Positions 15,500-23,777 of a stretch of DNA of 28,680 bases are shown in pieces. The position numbers and the translations under genes are program-made. Source of the stretch: CAZJBP01 sp964544115 (GTDB lineage: Bacteria > Verrucomicrobiota > Kiritimatiellia > UBA8416 > JADHWI01); NCBI GenBank assembly GCA_964544115.1, contig CAZJBP010000018.1, positions 1 through 28,680 of the forward strand. Direction: 5' to 3'. The notes beneath the pieces were generated by a model, which was given only the letters and a program-made list of their open reading frames with translations, did not search any database and had not been told where the DNA came from. The stretch's first letter is position 1, and each line of letters opens with the position of its first letter.

Positions 15500-15520
15500 A
15501 GGGACGGGCGGCCCGGCCCT
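15500..15520. terminator. GC-rich inverted repeat between convergent genes, possible terminator
   Basis: AGGGACGGG and the CCCGGCCCT arm pair with one mismatch around a very short loop. It lies between the stop of the pRiA4b-like gene and overlaps the stop of the porin gene on the other strand. There is no T-tract, so the call is weak. Confidence 0.25.
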
Positions 15521-16601
15521 ACAGCAGGAACTGCAGACCCGCCAGCCACCAGTCGGGGCTGTCGCCCGTGCGGTATTCCACGCCGCCGCGGACGTTGTGA
15601 CCCTTCATGAAGTAGTGCAAGCCGACGGTGTCGTCTTCCACGGTGGTTCCGCCGTCGGGATCCTGCAGGCTGTGCTTGGCCGTGACCATGGCCTTTTGCA
15701 GGACCAGGAGACCGCCTTCGAGGAACGCCGTGTTGCCGACGAACTTGGCGTTGTCCCAGTCGTACCACGCGCCGTTCAGCAGCAGGGCCGCCTTGTCCGA
15801 CGCGACATAGCTGGACTGGAAATCCACCACCCACGCTTCATGGTCATCGGCGCTGCCCGGAACCACGGCCCCCTCCGCCATGGCCAGGGTCGCCTTGTCC
15901 TGCCGGTCGTAGCCCGAGCCCACGGTCAGGTAGGAGCTCTTTCCGAGCTGGTTCTGGCCGTAGAACCAGCCGCCATCGGTGCCCCGGCCCACGACGTTGG
16001 CGGCGAGGTGGCCGGTGAGGCGTAGGTCGGCATCGGGGTTCTTATCCATGGTGGCCGTCTCGGTCTCGTAGCCGTCGAAGACGCCGACGTGGTAGACGAG
16101 CCGGTCGGCGGCGAACTTGCCGTGCAGCTCGGCGCCGTAGTCGCGCCAAGTGAAGTCGTTGACCAACTTGACGGTCTCGGCGTTGTAGTCGAGGCCCAGG
16201 AGGCTGGCGGCAGAGGCGCGCGTTTCCAGCGAGAACGGCAGCAGGATCAGGCCGGCCATCACGCCGTGATTGGACTGGCCAAGCTGCAGGTCCACCCAGG
16301 CATCCTGGATGTCGGTGGACACGTTGTCGTAGCCGTTCCGGCCGGCGTTGTCGTTGTCCGTCTCAAGGAAGAACTTCACGCCTTCCATGGCCTGGCCCTG
16401 GAGGATGAGCCGGCCGCGCCGCAGATAGGCGTCCTCCTCGTCCGCCGCACCGTCGACGAAGGAAACGTGCGGCTGGATCAGGACCGACGCCTGCATCCAG
16501 GTCTGCGTGTCGACCTGCCACTTGGGCCCCGCCGATGCCCGGCCCGACATCATCGCCACCGCCACGAGAAAACCCGCCGCCACTGCGCCTGCATTCCTCA
16601 T
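15519..16601 (-). CDS. Phosphate-selective porin (OprO/OprP-like) outer membrane protein
   Basis: From the ATG at 16601, preceded by GGAGG, the protein is 360 residues. A signal peptide (about 1-24, cleavage after ASA) is followed by alternating beta-strand sequence throughout. 'DAYLRRGRLILQGQAMEGVKFFLETD' near residues 53-80 is the phosphate-selective porin O/P signature, with the conserved RRGRL start. The C-terminus 'WWLAGLQFLL' is barrel-like. Such porins form trimeric anion channels in the outer membrane. Position supports the name: it is the last gene of the pst-phoU run on the same strand, 104 bases after phoU. Ion selectivity cannot be judged from sequence, so polyphosphate or general anion transport remains possible. 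Confidence 0.8.
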   Translation of the reverse strand: MRNAGAVAAGFLVAVAMMSGRASAGPKWQVDTQTWMQASVLIQPHVSFVDGAADEEDAYLRRGRLILQGQAMEGVKFFLETDNDNAGRNGYDNVSTDIQDAWVDLQLGQSNHGVMAGLILLPFSLETRASAASLLGLDYNAETVKLVNDFTWRDYGAELHGKFAADRLVYHVGVFDGYETETATMDKNPDADLRLTGHLAANVVGRGTDGGWFYGQNQLGKSSYLTVGSGYDRQDKATLAMAEGAVVPGSADDHEAWVVDFQSSYVASDKAALLLNGAWYDWDNAKFVGNTAFLEGGLLVLQKAMVTAKHSLQDPDGGTTVEDDTVGLHYFMKGHNVRGGVEYRTGDSPDWWLAGLQFLL

Positions 16602-16705
16602 GTCTTGCCTCCGTTCGGACGCCCTCTCGCCTGCCTCCACAACGCCGGGACCCCGGCCGACCTGCCGAACAACGGGCCGAAGCTTACCGGCACGCCGACC
16701 CCACC

Positions 16706-17374
16706 TCAAGCGCCGACCTTTCCGCCGCTGTGCCGGATGTCCTTGCCCTCGGCGACGAAGACGGTGTTCTCGGCGATGTTGGTCGCGTGGTCGCCGATGC
16801 GTTCGAGGTTTCGCGCCATCAGCAGAAGGTCCAGGGCCTGGCGGGCGGAGGCCCTGCCCGACGCGATGTCGGGCAGGACGAGGTCGGTGACCTCCGCCTT
16901 CATCCGGTCCAGATCGTCGTCCTGCGCGAGCACGGCGCGGGCCTGCGCTACGTCGCGGTTGACGTAGGCGTGGAGGCTGCCGTTGACCATCTTGATCGCC
17001 AGCGCGCTCATGCGGCGGACGATCTCCGCGCCCGCCTCCGGCGCGCCCTCGATCAGGCGGTCCGCCTTGTGCGAGATGTTGATCGCCTGGTCGGCCAGGC
17101 GCTCAAGCTCGGTGTTGGTCTTGACGGCGCCGAGGATGAAGCGCAGGTCTCCCGCCGTCGGCTGGTGCAGCGCAATCAGGTCGAGGCACATCTCGTCGAT
17201 CTCGACCTGCATGTGATCCACCTCCGCCTCGTGCTGCTCGATGCGGGCCTTCGCGTCGCTCTTGCCGTCGGTGAGAATGCGCACGGCGTCGAGAATCATC
17301 GTTTCCGCCAGCGCGCTCATACGCAGCAACTTCTGCTTGAGCAGGTCCAGTAACTCGTCCATGCGTCGCTGCAT
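16706..17374 (-). CDS. phoU: Phosphate signalling protein PhoU
   Basis: The protein is 222 residues, normal for PhoU, and consists of two repeats of a three-helix bundle. The metal-binding-type motifs of the family, E/DxxxD with 'DHMQVEIDEMCLDLIALHQP' in the first half and 'DQAINISH' / 'RIGDHATNIAE' in each repeat, are clear. PhoU senses Pst activity and restrains the PhoR kinase and phosphate uptake. The start ATG at 17374 has an AAGGAG box. It lies 54 bases after the second pstB and before the porin gene in the pst operon. No PhoR/PhoB genes are in the window. Confidence 0.95.
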   Translation of the reverse strand: MQRRMDELLDLLKQKLLRMSALAETMILDAVRILTDGKSDAKARIEQHEAEVDHMQVEIDEMCLDLIALHQPTAGDLRFILGAVKTNTELERLADQAINISHKADRLIEGAPEAGAEIVRRMSALAIKMVNGSLHAYVNRDVAQARAVLAQDDDLDRMKAEVTDLVLPDIASGRASARQALDLLLMARNLERIGDHATNIAENTVFVAEGKDIRHSGGKVGA

Positions 17375-17428
17375 CGCGTGCTCCTTCCGTGATCCGGGTC
17401 TTCTGTTTTCCGCCTGTCGTCTCCGGCC

Positions 17429-18184
17429 TCAGCCATACCGGCCGGTGATGTAGTCTTGTGTCTGGCTCTTCGCAGGATTCGAAAAGATCTTGCGCGTCTC
17501 TCCGACCTCGATCATTTCGCCCAGCAGCATGTAGCCGCAGACGTCCGACACGCGCGCGGCCTGCTGCATGTTGTGCGTGACCACCACGATCGTGTAGCGC
17601 TTGCGCAGCTCGAGCATGAGCTCCTCGATCTTGGCCGTGGCGATGGGGTCCAGCGCCGAGCACGGCTCGTCCATGAGGATGACCTCCGGCTCGATCGCGA
17701 GGAGCCGCGCCACGCAGAGGCGCTGCTGCTGGTCAAGCGGCAGCGCCAGCGCCGAGTCCTGCAGCCGGCCGGACACCTGGTCCCACAGCCATGCGGCCCG
17801 CAGGCTGCTCTCAACGATCTCCGCGGTGCGGGCTCGATCGGCCGTGCCGGCCACCCGCAGCCCGAACGTCACGTTGTCCCAGACGGAAAGCGGGAACGGG
17901 TTGGGGCGCTGGAAGACCATGCCGACCCGCTTGCGCAGGGCGCAGATGTCCATGCCCGGCGCGAAGATGTCCCTGCCGTCCAGCCGGACGCTCCCGGTGA
18001 TCTTGACGCCGGGGATCAGGTCGTTCATGCGGTTGAGGCAGCGCAGGAGCGTGGACTTGCCGCAGCCCGACGGGCCGATGAGGGCCGTGATGCGGTTGGC
18101 CGCGATGTCCAGGCTGACCTGCTTGAGGGCGTGGAACGCCCCGTAGTGCAGGTTCAGCGTCTCGATGGCTACCTTGTGCTCCAT
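17429..18184 (-). CDS. pstB: Phosphate ABC transporter ATPase PstB, paralogue with lost LSGGQ signature
   Basis: This 251-residue PstB has an A-loop Tyr14, Walker A GPSGCGKST (37-45), Q-loop Gln92 ('MVFQRPNPFPLS'), Walker B ending Asp172-Glu173 and switch His204 ('VTHNMQQA'). These are all the residues that bind and hydrolyse ATP in cis. The ABC signature, normally LSGGQ, reads LPLDQ at 148-152, followed by the normal 'QQRLCVAR'. I checked this on the nucleotides. In ABC dimers the signature completes the partner's ATP site, so this subunit should make its own site but not its partner's. Its neighbour at 18208-18981 is the complementary type. The start has an AAGGA box; the gap to the preceding gene is 23 bases. 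Confidence 0.93.
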   Translation of the reverse strand: MEHKVAIETLNLHYGAFHALKQVSLDIAANRITALIGPSGCGKSTLLRCLNRMNDLIPGVKITGSVRLDGRDIFAPGMDICALRKRVGMVFQRPNPFPLSVWDNVTFGLRVAGTADRARTAEIVESSLRAAWLWDQVSGRLQDSALALPLDQQQRLCVARLLAIEPEVILMDEPCSALDPIATAKIEELMLELRKRYTIVVVTHNMQQAARVSDVCGYMLLGEMIEVGETRKIFSNPAKSQTQDYITGRYG

Positions 18185-18207
18185 GGTCCTTCCGTCTTCT
18201 GCCGCGG

Positions 18208-18981
18208 TCACCCGAAGCGGCCCGTCACGTAGTCGCCCGTGCGCGCGTCCCGCGGCGTCGTGAAGATCTGCGCGGTTGCGCCGTGCTCCACCAGCTCGCC
18301 CATCAGGAAAAATGCCGTCGTATCGGCCACGCGCGCGGCCTGCTTGGTGTTGTTTGTGACCAGCACGACGGTGTACCGGCTCTTGAGGATCGTCAGCGCC
18401 TCCTCGATCTTCGCGGTCGAAATCGGGTCCAGCCCCGAGCAGGGCTCGTCGAGCAGCACGACCTCCGGCTCCATCGCCAGCGCGCGCGCCAGGCACAGGC
18501 GCTGCTGCTGGCCTCCGGAGAGGCGCATGCCGGAGGTTCGCAGCCGATCCTTGACCTCGTCCCAGAGAAAGGCCGCCTTGAGGCTGGTTTCGACCAGCGC
18601 CCTCTGCCGGTCGCGGCCACGCACGCCGGCCAGGCGCGGGCCGTAGAGGATGTTGTCCTCGATGCTCATGGGCAGGGGGATCGGCAGCGCGAAGACGACA
18701 CTCATCCGCCGGCGCAGGGCCACGACGTCGAAGTCGGGGTGGTAGACGTCCTGCCCGTCCAGCAGCACCTGCCCCTCGAGGCGGAAGTCCGGGATCAGGT
18801 CGTTGAGCCGGTTGAGTGACCGCAGGAACACGGTTTTGCCCGAGCCGGCGGGTCCGATCACGCCGAGAATGCTGCGGGCCGTGACGTCCAGCGTCACCTG
18901 GCGCAGGCACACCGCCTGCCCGATGGTCGCGGTCACGCCCTTCAGCGCGATCTTGGTCTCTCTGTGCTCCGGCTGGCTCAT
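18208..18981 (-). CDS. pstB: Phosphate ABC transporter ATPase PstB, paralogue lacking Q-loop Gln and switch His
   Basis: In this 257-residue PstB, Walker A (GPAGSGKT, 43-50), the signature LSGGQ (154-158) and Walker B Asp178-Glu179 are intact. Three other ATP-site residues differ. The A-loop aromatic is Ile20, the Q-loop Gln is Ala98 ('VVFALPIPLPMS') and the switch His is Asn210 ('VTNNTKQA'). These were checked on the nucleotides. It would bind ATP poorly or fail to hydrolyse it at its own Walker site, yet it can lend a normal signature to the partner. It follows pstA by 19 bases and precedes the other pstB by 23. The name PstB rests on strong overall similarity and on operon position. Confidence 0.92.
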   Translation of the reverse strand: MSQPEHRETKIALKGVTATIGQAVCLRQVTLDVTARSILGVIGPAGSGKTVFLRSLNRLNDLIPDFRLEGQVLLDGQDVYHPDFDVVALRRRMSVVFALPIPLPMSIEDNILYGPRLAGVRGRDRQRALVETSLKAAFLWDEVKDRLRTSGMRLSGGQQQRLCLARALAMEPEVVLLDEPCSGLDPISTAKIEEALTILKSRYTVVLVTNNTKQAARVADTTAFFLMGELVEHGATAQIFTTPRDARTGDYVTGRFG

Positions 18982-19000
18982 GTGTGCGTTGCCCGCTCCG

Positions 19001-19837
19001 CTAGCTGCGCCGCGCGATAAACCGGTTCATCATCCAGTACGACACCATATTCACCGAAAGGATCGAAATGATCAGAACGGCAGCCGTCCCGTATGCATTT
19101 TCCATCGAGATGCCTTCCCGCGCCAGAATGTAGAAATGCACCGACATCGTACGGACCGAGTCCATCATCGACTGCGGCAGGTGCAGGGAGGAGCCCGCCG
19201 TGAAGATCACGGCGGCGGTCTCGCCGATGGACCGGCCGATGCTCAGCATCACGCCCGTCAGCACGCCGGGCAGCGCGTTGGGCAGCACGACCTTGTAGAC
19301 CGTCTGCCAGCGCGTGGCGCCGAGCGAGCAGCTGACCTCGCGGTAGCTGTAGGGGACGGATCGGATGGCTTCCTCCGACGTGCGGATGATCGTCGGCAGC
19401 ACCATGATCGCCAGCGTCAGACCGCCGGACCACAGGCACCAGCCCATCCCGAGCATGGTGACGAAGAGGATGAACCCGAACAGGCCGAAGATGATCGAGG
19501 GAATGCCGGCCAGGCAGTCGGTGCCGAAGCGGATCACCCGGGTCATGCGAGTTTCGGTCGTGTACTCGGTCAGGTAGACGGCCGTGCCGACGCCCAGCGG
19601 CAGCGCGATGGCGATGGCGATCAGCGGCAGGAGCGCCGTGCCGACAAGGGTCGGGAAGATGCCGCCCGCGCGGCCCAGGTCCTCGGGGTTCTGCAGCAGG
19701 AAGTGCAGGCTGACGACCGGCAGGCCCTTCTTCAGGACATACGCGATGATGAAGACCAGCACGGCCAGCGTGACGGTCGTGGCGGCGCCCAGGAGGCCGA
19801 CCGCGAGGACCTGGGTGTATTTCGGCGGCACCCTCAC
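19001..19837 (-). CDS. pstA: Phosphate ABC transporter permease PstA
   Basis: From a GTG at 19837 that overlaps the pstC stop by 4 bases (GTGA), this is 278 residues with about six membrane helices. The coupling-loop signature 'EEAIRSVPYSYREVSCSLGATRWQTV' contacts the ATPases; it is the EAA-type motif of inner-membrane permeases and reads 'VPxxYREA...LGAT' in Pst. 'SIGRSIGETAAVIF' is the conserved final-helix segment of PstA. It forms the phosphate channel with PstC. The overlap indicates translational coupling. The frame continues upstream in antisense-like sequence inside pstC, which is not part of this gene. Confidence 0.94.
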   Translation of the reverse strand: MRVPPKYTQVLAVGLLGAATTVTLAVLVFIIAYVLKKGLPVVSLHFLLQNPEDLGRAGGIFPTLVGTALLPLIAIAIALPLGVGTAVYLTEYTTETRMTRVIRFGTDCLAGIPSIIFGLFGFILFVTMLGMGWCLWSGGLTLAIMVLPTIIRTSEEAIRSVPYSYREVSCSLGATRWQTVYKVVLPNALPGVLTGVMLSIGRSIGETAAVIFTAGSSLHLPQSMMDSVRTMSVHFYILAREGISMENAYGTAAVLIISILSVNMVSYWMMNRFIARRS

Positions 19838-20694
19838 TTGCGCGCTCCCGACCGTCGCTTCATCGCCGCCATGGCGGCGCTGTTCAGCAGCATGACCATC
19901 ACAAAGAGCACCACGCCCGTGGCGAACAGCGCCTGGCGGTGGCGGCCGGTGGCATAGCCCATCTCCAGGGCGATGTTCGCCGTCAGGGTGCGCGTCGAGT
20001 CCAGCAGCGAATGCGGCACCTTGACCGTGTTGCCCGCGACCATGATCACCGCCATCGTCTCGCCGATGGCGCGGCCCATGCCCAGGATGATGCTGGCCAG
20101 GATGCCCGAGCGGGCCGCCTTCAGCACCACCATGTGCACGCTCTGCCAGCGCGTCGCGCCCAGCGCCAGGGCGCCTTCCCGGTAGGTGCGCGGCACCGCG
20201 GTGATCGCGTCGGTCGAGATGCTGATGACCGTTGGCAGGATCATGATGCCGAGGATCGCCGCCCCGGCCAGCACGCACAGCCCGGGGCCGCCGAGGTGCC
20301 CGCGGATCAGGGGTGCCAGCACGACGACGCCCATGAAGCCGTAGACCACCGACGGGATGCCCGCCAGCAGCTCGACCGTGGGCTTGATCACCCGCCGGAC
20401 GCCGGGCGAACAGAACTCGCTGAGGAAGATCGCGCCAGCCACCCCGAACGGCGCCCCGATGACCATCGCGCCGAGCGTGACCCACAGCGAGGAGATGATC
20501 ATGGGGTAGATGCCGAACTTGCCGGCGTCGGGCCTCCACTCCGAGGAGAACAGGAAGTTCGAGAAGCCCTCGCGAAGGATGAAGGGCACGCCTTCCTTGA
20601 GAATGAAGACGGCGATCAGCAAGAGGCTGGCCAGCGCGGAGAAGGCGATGGCCTGCAGCACGCGCTCAACCGCTTTCTCTGCCGTCCATCGCAT
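19834..20694 (-). CDS. pstC: Phosphate ABC transporter permease PstC
   Basis: The 286-residue protein has a cytoplasmic N-terminus, a first helix at about 13-33, a periplasmic segment containing 'FLFSSEWRPDAGKFGIYPM' (the typical PstC 'W.P....FG..P' stretch) and then five more helices. The cytoplasmic EAA-like loop is 'DAITAVPRTYREGALALGATRWQSV'. 'GMGRAIGETMAVIMVAGN' is diagnostic of PstC. With PstA it forms the membrane channel for phosphate. It follows pstS by 43 bases and overlaps pstA by 4. Confidence 0.95.
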   Translation of the reverse strand: MRWTAEKAVERVLQAIAFSALASLLLIAVFILKEGVPFILREGFSNFLFSSEWRPDAGKFGIYPMIISSLWVTLGAMVIGAPFGVAGAIFLSEFCSPGVRRVIKPTVELLAGIPSVVYGFMGVVVLAPLIRGHLGGPGLCVLAGAAILGIMILPTVISISTDAITAVPRTYREGALALGATRWQSVHMVVLKAARSGILASIILGMGRAIGETMAVIMVAGNTVKVPHSLLDSTRTLTANIALEMGYATGRHRQALFATGVVLFVMVMLLNSAAMAAMKRRSGARK

Positions 20695-20737
20695 CGTACC
20701 GGATGCTCCCCCTTGCGTTTCGTTCGCCCCAGACAGC

Positions 20738-21535
20738 TCACCGCGCCGGTATCAACCCGTTGGCCTTGATGGTGTCCTGGCCCTTGGGCGAGAGCACGTA
20801 GTCGATGAACTCCCGGCTCAGGCCCTGCGGCGCGCCCTTCGTCAGCAGGAAGACCGGGCGCACGAGCAGGTAGGCTCCGGAGGCGATCTCCTCGTTGGTG
20901 CAGCGGCTGCCGTCGATGGCCACGTCGCGGATGCGCTCGTTCAGAAGGCCGTGGGAGCAGTAGCCTATGGCGAGCGCGTCGTTGGCGACGGTTTCGCGAA
21001 CCGTGCCGTTCGAGTCCTGGATCAGCGCGTTGGCGGAGAGCCCCTCCAGCTTCTCGATCTGCTCGAACGAGGTGCGCGTGCCCGAGCCGGCCTCGCGCGA
21101 AACGACCGTGATCGGCGCATCGCTCCCGCCCAGCTCTTTCCAGTTGGCGATCTTCCCGCTGAAGACATCCCGAACCTGCGCGGCGGTGAGGTTGCTGACC
21201 GTGTTGGCCGGGTTAACCACCACCGCGATCCCGTCGCGGGCCACGACGGTGCTCGTCAGGGCGGAGGCCTCGGGCGGCAGCGTCACCAGGTCGGCCATGC
21301 CGATCTGGGCCGCGCCGGACAGGGCCGATTGGATGCCGACAGCCGAGCCGCCTCCCTGCACCGTGATGCGCACGTCCGGGCGAGCGGCCATATAATCGCC
21401 GGCCAGCTTCTCCGCAAACGGCTGGAAGGCCGTGGATCCGGCCAGCGTGATCGTCTCCCGCTTGCCGCCGCACCCGGCCACACACGCCGCCGCCGCCACA
21501 CACACCATCGTCCGAAGCACGGTTCTGTTCTTCAT
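20738..21535 (-). CDS. pstS: Phosphate-binding lipoprotein PstS
   Basis: This 265-residue periplasmic binding protein has a lipoprotein signal ending in the lipobox VAGC, with Cys22 as the anchor. The phosphate-binding segments are plain: 'GSTAFQPFAE' (about 33-42), 'GGGSAVGIQSALSGAAQIGMAD' and 'SREAGSGTRTSFE'. The last is the Arg/Ser/Gly/Thr loop that cradles phosphate in PstS. The size is that of the compact PstS type rather than the longer E. coli form. It captures phosphate for PstCA. The ATG at 21535 has an AAGGAGAGGG box. It is the first gene of the operon and probably carries its promoter. I saw no clear Pho box. Confidence 0.94.
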   Translation of the reverse strand: MKNRTVLRTMVCVAAAACVAGCGGKRETITLAGSTAFQPFAEKLAGDYMAARPDVRITVQGGGSAVGIQSALSGAAQIGMADLVTLPPEASALTSTVVARDGIAVVVNPANTVSNLTAAQVRDVFSGKIANWKELGGSDAPITVVSREAGSGTRTSFEQIEKLEGLSANALIQDSNGTVRETVANDALAIGYCSHGLLNERIRDVAIDGSRCTNEEIASGAYLLVRPVFLLTKGAPQGLSREFIDYVLSPKGQDTIKANGLIPAR

Positions 21536-21654
21536 CGTATGCCCTCTCCTTCGCGTCCGTCATCGCCGGACAAAGCCCCGCCCCCGGAAATAGGCCCGCG
21601 CGCCCTCCGGTACGCGCCCGGAAGGCGCACCGGCAGGCGGGGCGCAGTGGGAGA

Positions 21655-21684
21655 CTTATACCCCACGGCGGGAACCGGATTCAA
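21655..21684 (-). promoter_or_regulatory. Putative pst operon promoter
   Basis: On the minus strand TTGAAT (21679-21684), an 18-base spacer and TATAAG (21655-21660), leaving a leader of roughly 110 bases before pstS. No direct repeat resembling a Pho box is apparent. Confidence 0.4.
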
Positions 21685-21711
21685 GGCCCGCGTTCACCTG
21701 GCGACGCACTC

Positions 21712-21740
21712 TTGCCGCGCGGGGGTGAGCGGCGTATGAT
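21712..21740 (+). promoter_or_regulatory. Putative promoter of the L,D-transpeptidase gene
   Basis: TTGCCG (21712-21717), a 17-base spacer and TATGAT (21735-21740). The leader would be about 35 bases and includes a GGAGG box before the ATG at 21782. It is divergent from the pst promoter. Confidence 0.55.
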
Positions 21741-21781
21741 CTCGCATCCACGGTTCGCGGTCCTGACGGAGGAAAGACGCC

Positions 21782-22759
21782 ATGCCCGATATGATGCTTG
21801 AGGAAATGCCCGATGTGAAATGCCCGCGGCGCTGGCCATGGGCGGTGTTGGCGGTGATCGTGATCGCGGCGCTTGTCGCGGCGCGGTACCTGACGCGTGA
21901 GCGCGCCCCGGCGACGCCGGCCGCCGAACCGACGGACAACGTCCAGGCGGCGCCGGCCGCCGCCGTTGTGGCGCAGCCGCAGGCGCCGGTGCCGGCCGCC
22001 GGCACCAACCCGGTGGCGGCCCTTCCGGAAGCGGAGGCCTCGGTGTTGAAGCTGGCCGATGACATGGAGCGGGACGGGGCCCTGCAGGAGGCCCGCGAGA
22101 AATGCTACGAGCTGTACGCCTCCACGAATCTCGCCGCCGCCGTTCGTCGCGACATCGAGGATCGGCTGGGCAGGCTCAACACGGCGCTGGTCCTGAGCCC
22201 GATGAAGATGCCCGAGAAGAAGACCCACGTCGTCAAGGCGGGCGAATCGCTGCAGATCATCGCGAAGAAGTACGGAACCACCGTGGAGTCGGTGCAGCGC
22301 GGCAACCAGATCATGAACCCGAACCGGATCAAGGCCGGAGACATGTTCGTCATCTTCACCGGCACGTTCCGCATCGAGGTCAACAAGACGCGCAACGAGC
22401 TCGTCACCTTCCTCAACGACCGCTTCTTCAAGCGGTACCCCGTGGCGACCGGCAAATACGGCAAGACGCCCGTGGGCACCTTTGAGGTCAGGGACAAGAC
22501 CGCCCAGCCGACCTGGTGGCGTCCGGACGGCAAGGAGGTCCCGTACGGCGACGCGGAGAACATTCTCGGCACGCGCTGGATGAGCATCCGCGCGACCGGG
22601 ACAACCGAAGATGTGCGCGGCTACGGAATCCACGGGACCTGGGACGACGCCTCGGTCGGCAGCGCAGCCAGTGCGGGCTGCGTGCGCATGCACAATAAGG
22701 ACGTCGAAGAGCTCTTCGACCTCATCCCCCCGGGCACGCTCGTGACGATCACCGAGTGA
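21782..22759 (+). CDS. LysM-domain L,D-transpeptidase (YkuD family)
   Basis: The 325-residue protein has one membrane anchor near the N-terminus (about 19-35), an Ala/Pro-rich linker and a short helical segment (about 85-135). A LysM peptidoglycan-binding domain spans about 147-192 ('THVVKAGESLQIIAKKYGTT'). The YkuD catalytic domain spans about 196-325. The active site reads 'GIHGTWDDAS...ASAGCVRM' with His284 and nucleophile Cys300. Such enzymes form 3-3 cross-links in peptidoglycan or attach proteins to it, acting in the periplasm. The conserved 'ATGKYGKTPVGTFEV' is also present. The start is decided by GGAGG 6 bases upstream of the ATG. The stop is 4 bases from the stop of the convergent HDAC-family gene. 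Confidence 0.92.
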   Translation: MPDMMLEEMPDVKCPRRWPWAVLAVIVIAALVAARYLTRERAPATPAAEPTDNVQAAPAAAVVAQPQAPVPAAGTNPVAALPEAEASVLKLADDMERDGALQEAREKCYELYASTNLAAAVRRDIEDRLGRLNTALVLSPMKMPEKKTHVVKAGESLQIIAKKYGTTVESVQRGNQIMNPNRIKAGDMFVIFTGTFRIEVNKTRNELVTFLNDRFFKRYPVATGKYGKTPVGTFEVRDKTAQPTWWRPDGKEVPYGDAENILGTRWMSIRATGTTEDVRGYGIHGTWDDASVGSAASAGCVRMHNKDVEELFDLIPPGTLVTITE

Positions 22760-22763
22760 ACGG

Positions 22764-23708
22764 TCAGCCGGCGACGAGGGCGTCGACGTGCGCGCGGACG
22801 GCCGACGTCAGGCCCTCCAGTTCATACCCACCTTCAAGCACCGACACCAGCCGTCCCGCCGCGTGCCGGTCGGCGATCCGCACCACAATGCGGGTCAGTT
22901 CGGCGAAGTCGTTGTCCGACAGGCACATCTGGCCCAGCGGATCCCCGCGGCGGGAGTCAAATCCGGCCGAAAGGATGACGAACTCCGGCCGGAACTCTCC
23001 CATGGCCGGCTCGAGTCTGTAAAGGAACTCGTCCGTCACGTCCCGGCGGCAGGCGCCCGCGGGCAGCGGGCAGTTCATCGTGGTCCCCCGTCCGGCGCCA
23101 CGCCCCTTCTCGTCGGCCCGCCCGGTCCCGGGATACAGGGGCCACTGGTGCGTGCTGAAGAAGAACACGGAGGGATCCTCGACAAACGTGTCCTGGGTGC
23201 CATTGCCGTGGTGGACGTCCCAGTCCACGATCAGCACGCGCTCGATGCCATGGCGTCGCTGGACGTAGCGCGCGCCGATGGCGGCGTTGTTGAAGATGCA
23301 GAATCCCATGCCCCGCGAGGGCCCGGCATGGTGGCCGGGCGGACGAACGGGGCAGAACGCGTTGCGGACCCGCCCCGCCATGACGGCGTCGACGGCCTCC
23401 AGCACGGCACCGGCCGCGAGGCGGGCCACCTCGTCCGACTGCGGGCAGATGTCGGTATCGCCCGTGCTCAGTTGGATGTCGCCGCCGGCGACGTCCCGCC
23501 GCACGCACGCCAGGTAGGCCGGCGTGTGGCACAGCGTCAGGTCGGCGTCGGTCGCGGCCCGGGGTTGGAGCCAGAGCCGGTCGGCTGCGTCCGCTGCTCC
23601 CTGTGCTCCGGCCAGGGCCGCGTCGTAGCGCTCGGGGCGCTCCGGGTGGCCCTCGCGGGGCGCATGCGCGCGGAACGCTTCATCGTGCAGGATGGCGGTC
23701 AAACCCAT
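22764..23708 (-). CDS. Histone deacetylase-family zinc amidohydrolase
   Basis: This 314-residue protein belongs to the arginase/deacetylase fold. The substrate His pair is in 'RPPGHHAG' (His126-His127). The zinc ligands are Asp164 and His166 in 'DWDVHHGNGTQ' and Asp251 in 'GFDSRRGDPLG'. The transition-state Tyr295 is in 'EGGYEL'. The N-terminus 'HPERPERYDA' is typical. Bacterial members (HDAC-like amidohydrolases, acetylpolyamine amidohydrolases, AcuC) remove acetyl groups from small amines or protein lysines; the substrate here is unknown. I chose the ATG at 23708 (MGLTAILHDEAF) over 23744 because homologues start at this strand and a GGAG lies just upstream. Confidence 0.9.
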   Translation of the reverse strand: MGLTAILHDEAFRAHAPREGHPERPERYDAALAGAQGAADAADRLWLQPRAATDADLTLCHTPAYLACVRRDVAGGDIQLSTGDTDICPQSDEVARLAAGAVLEAVDAVMAGRVRNAFCPVRPPGHHAGPSRGMGFCIFNNAAIGARYVQRRHGIERVLIVDWDVHHGNGTQDTFVEDPSVFFFSTHQWPLYPGTGRADEKGRGAGRGTTMNCPLPAGACRRDVTDEFLYRLEPAMGEFRPEFVILSAGFDSRRGDPLGQMCLSDNDFAELTRIVVRIADRHAAGRLVSVLEGGYELEGLTSAVRAHVDALVAG

Positions 23709-23734
23709 GTCGCTCCGGCCGTTGCAAAGCGCAA

Positions 23735-23763
23735 GCCATAGCACCTCCTTCTCGGTGGAACAA
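23735..23763 (-). promoter_or_regulatory. Putative promoter of the HDAC-family gene
   Basis: On the minus strand TTGTTC (23758-23763), a 17-base spacer and TATGGC (23735-23740) with TGC in front. The leader would be about 20 bases. Confidence 0.45.
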
Positions 23764-23777
23764 GCCGTGAAAGTATT

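Noticed and set aside
17429..18910. A single 493-codon frame covering both pstB genes
   Set aside because: Its first half is an out-of-frame reading of the upstream pstB. The real start is the ATG at 18184 with a ribosome site.
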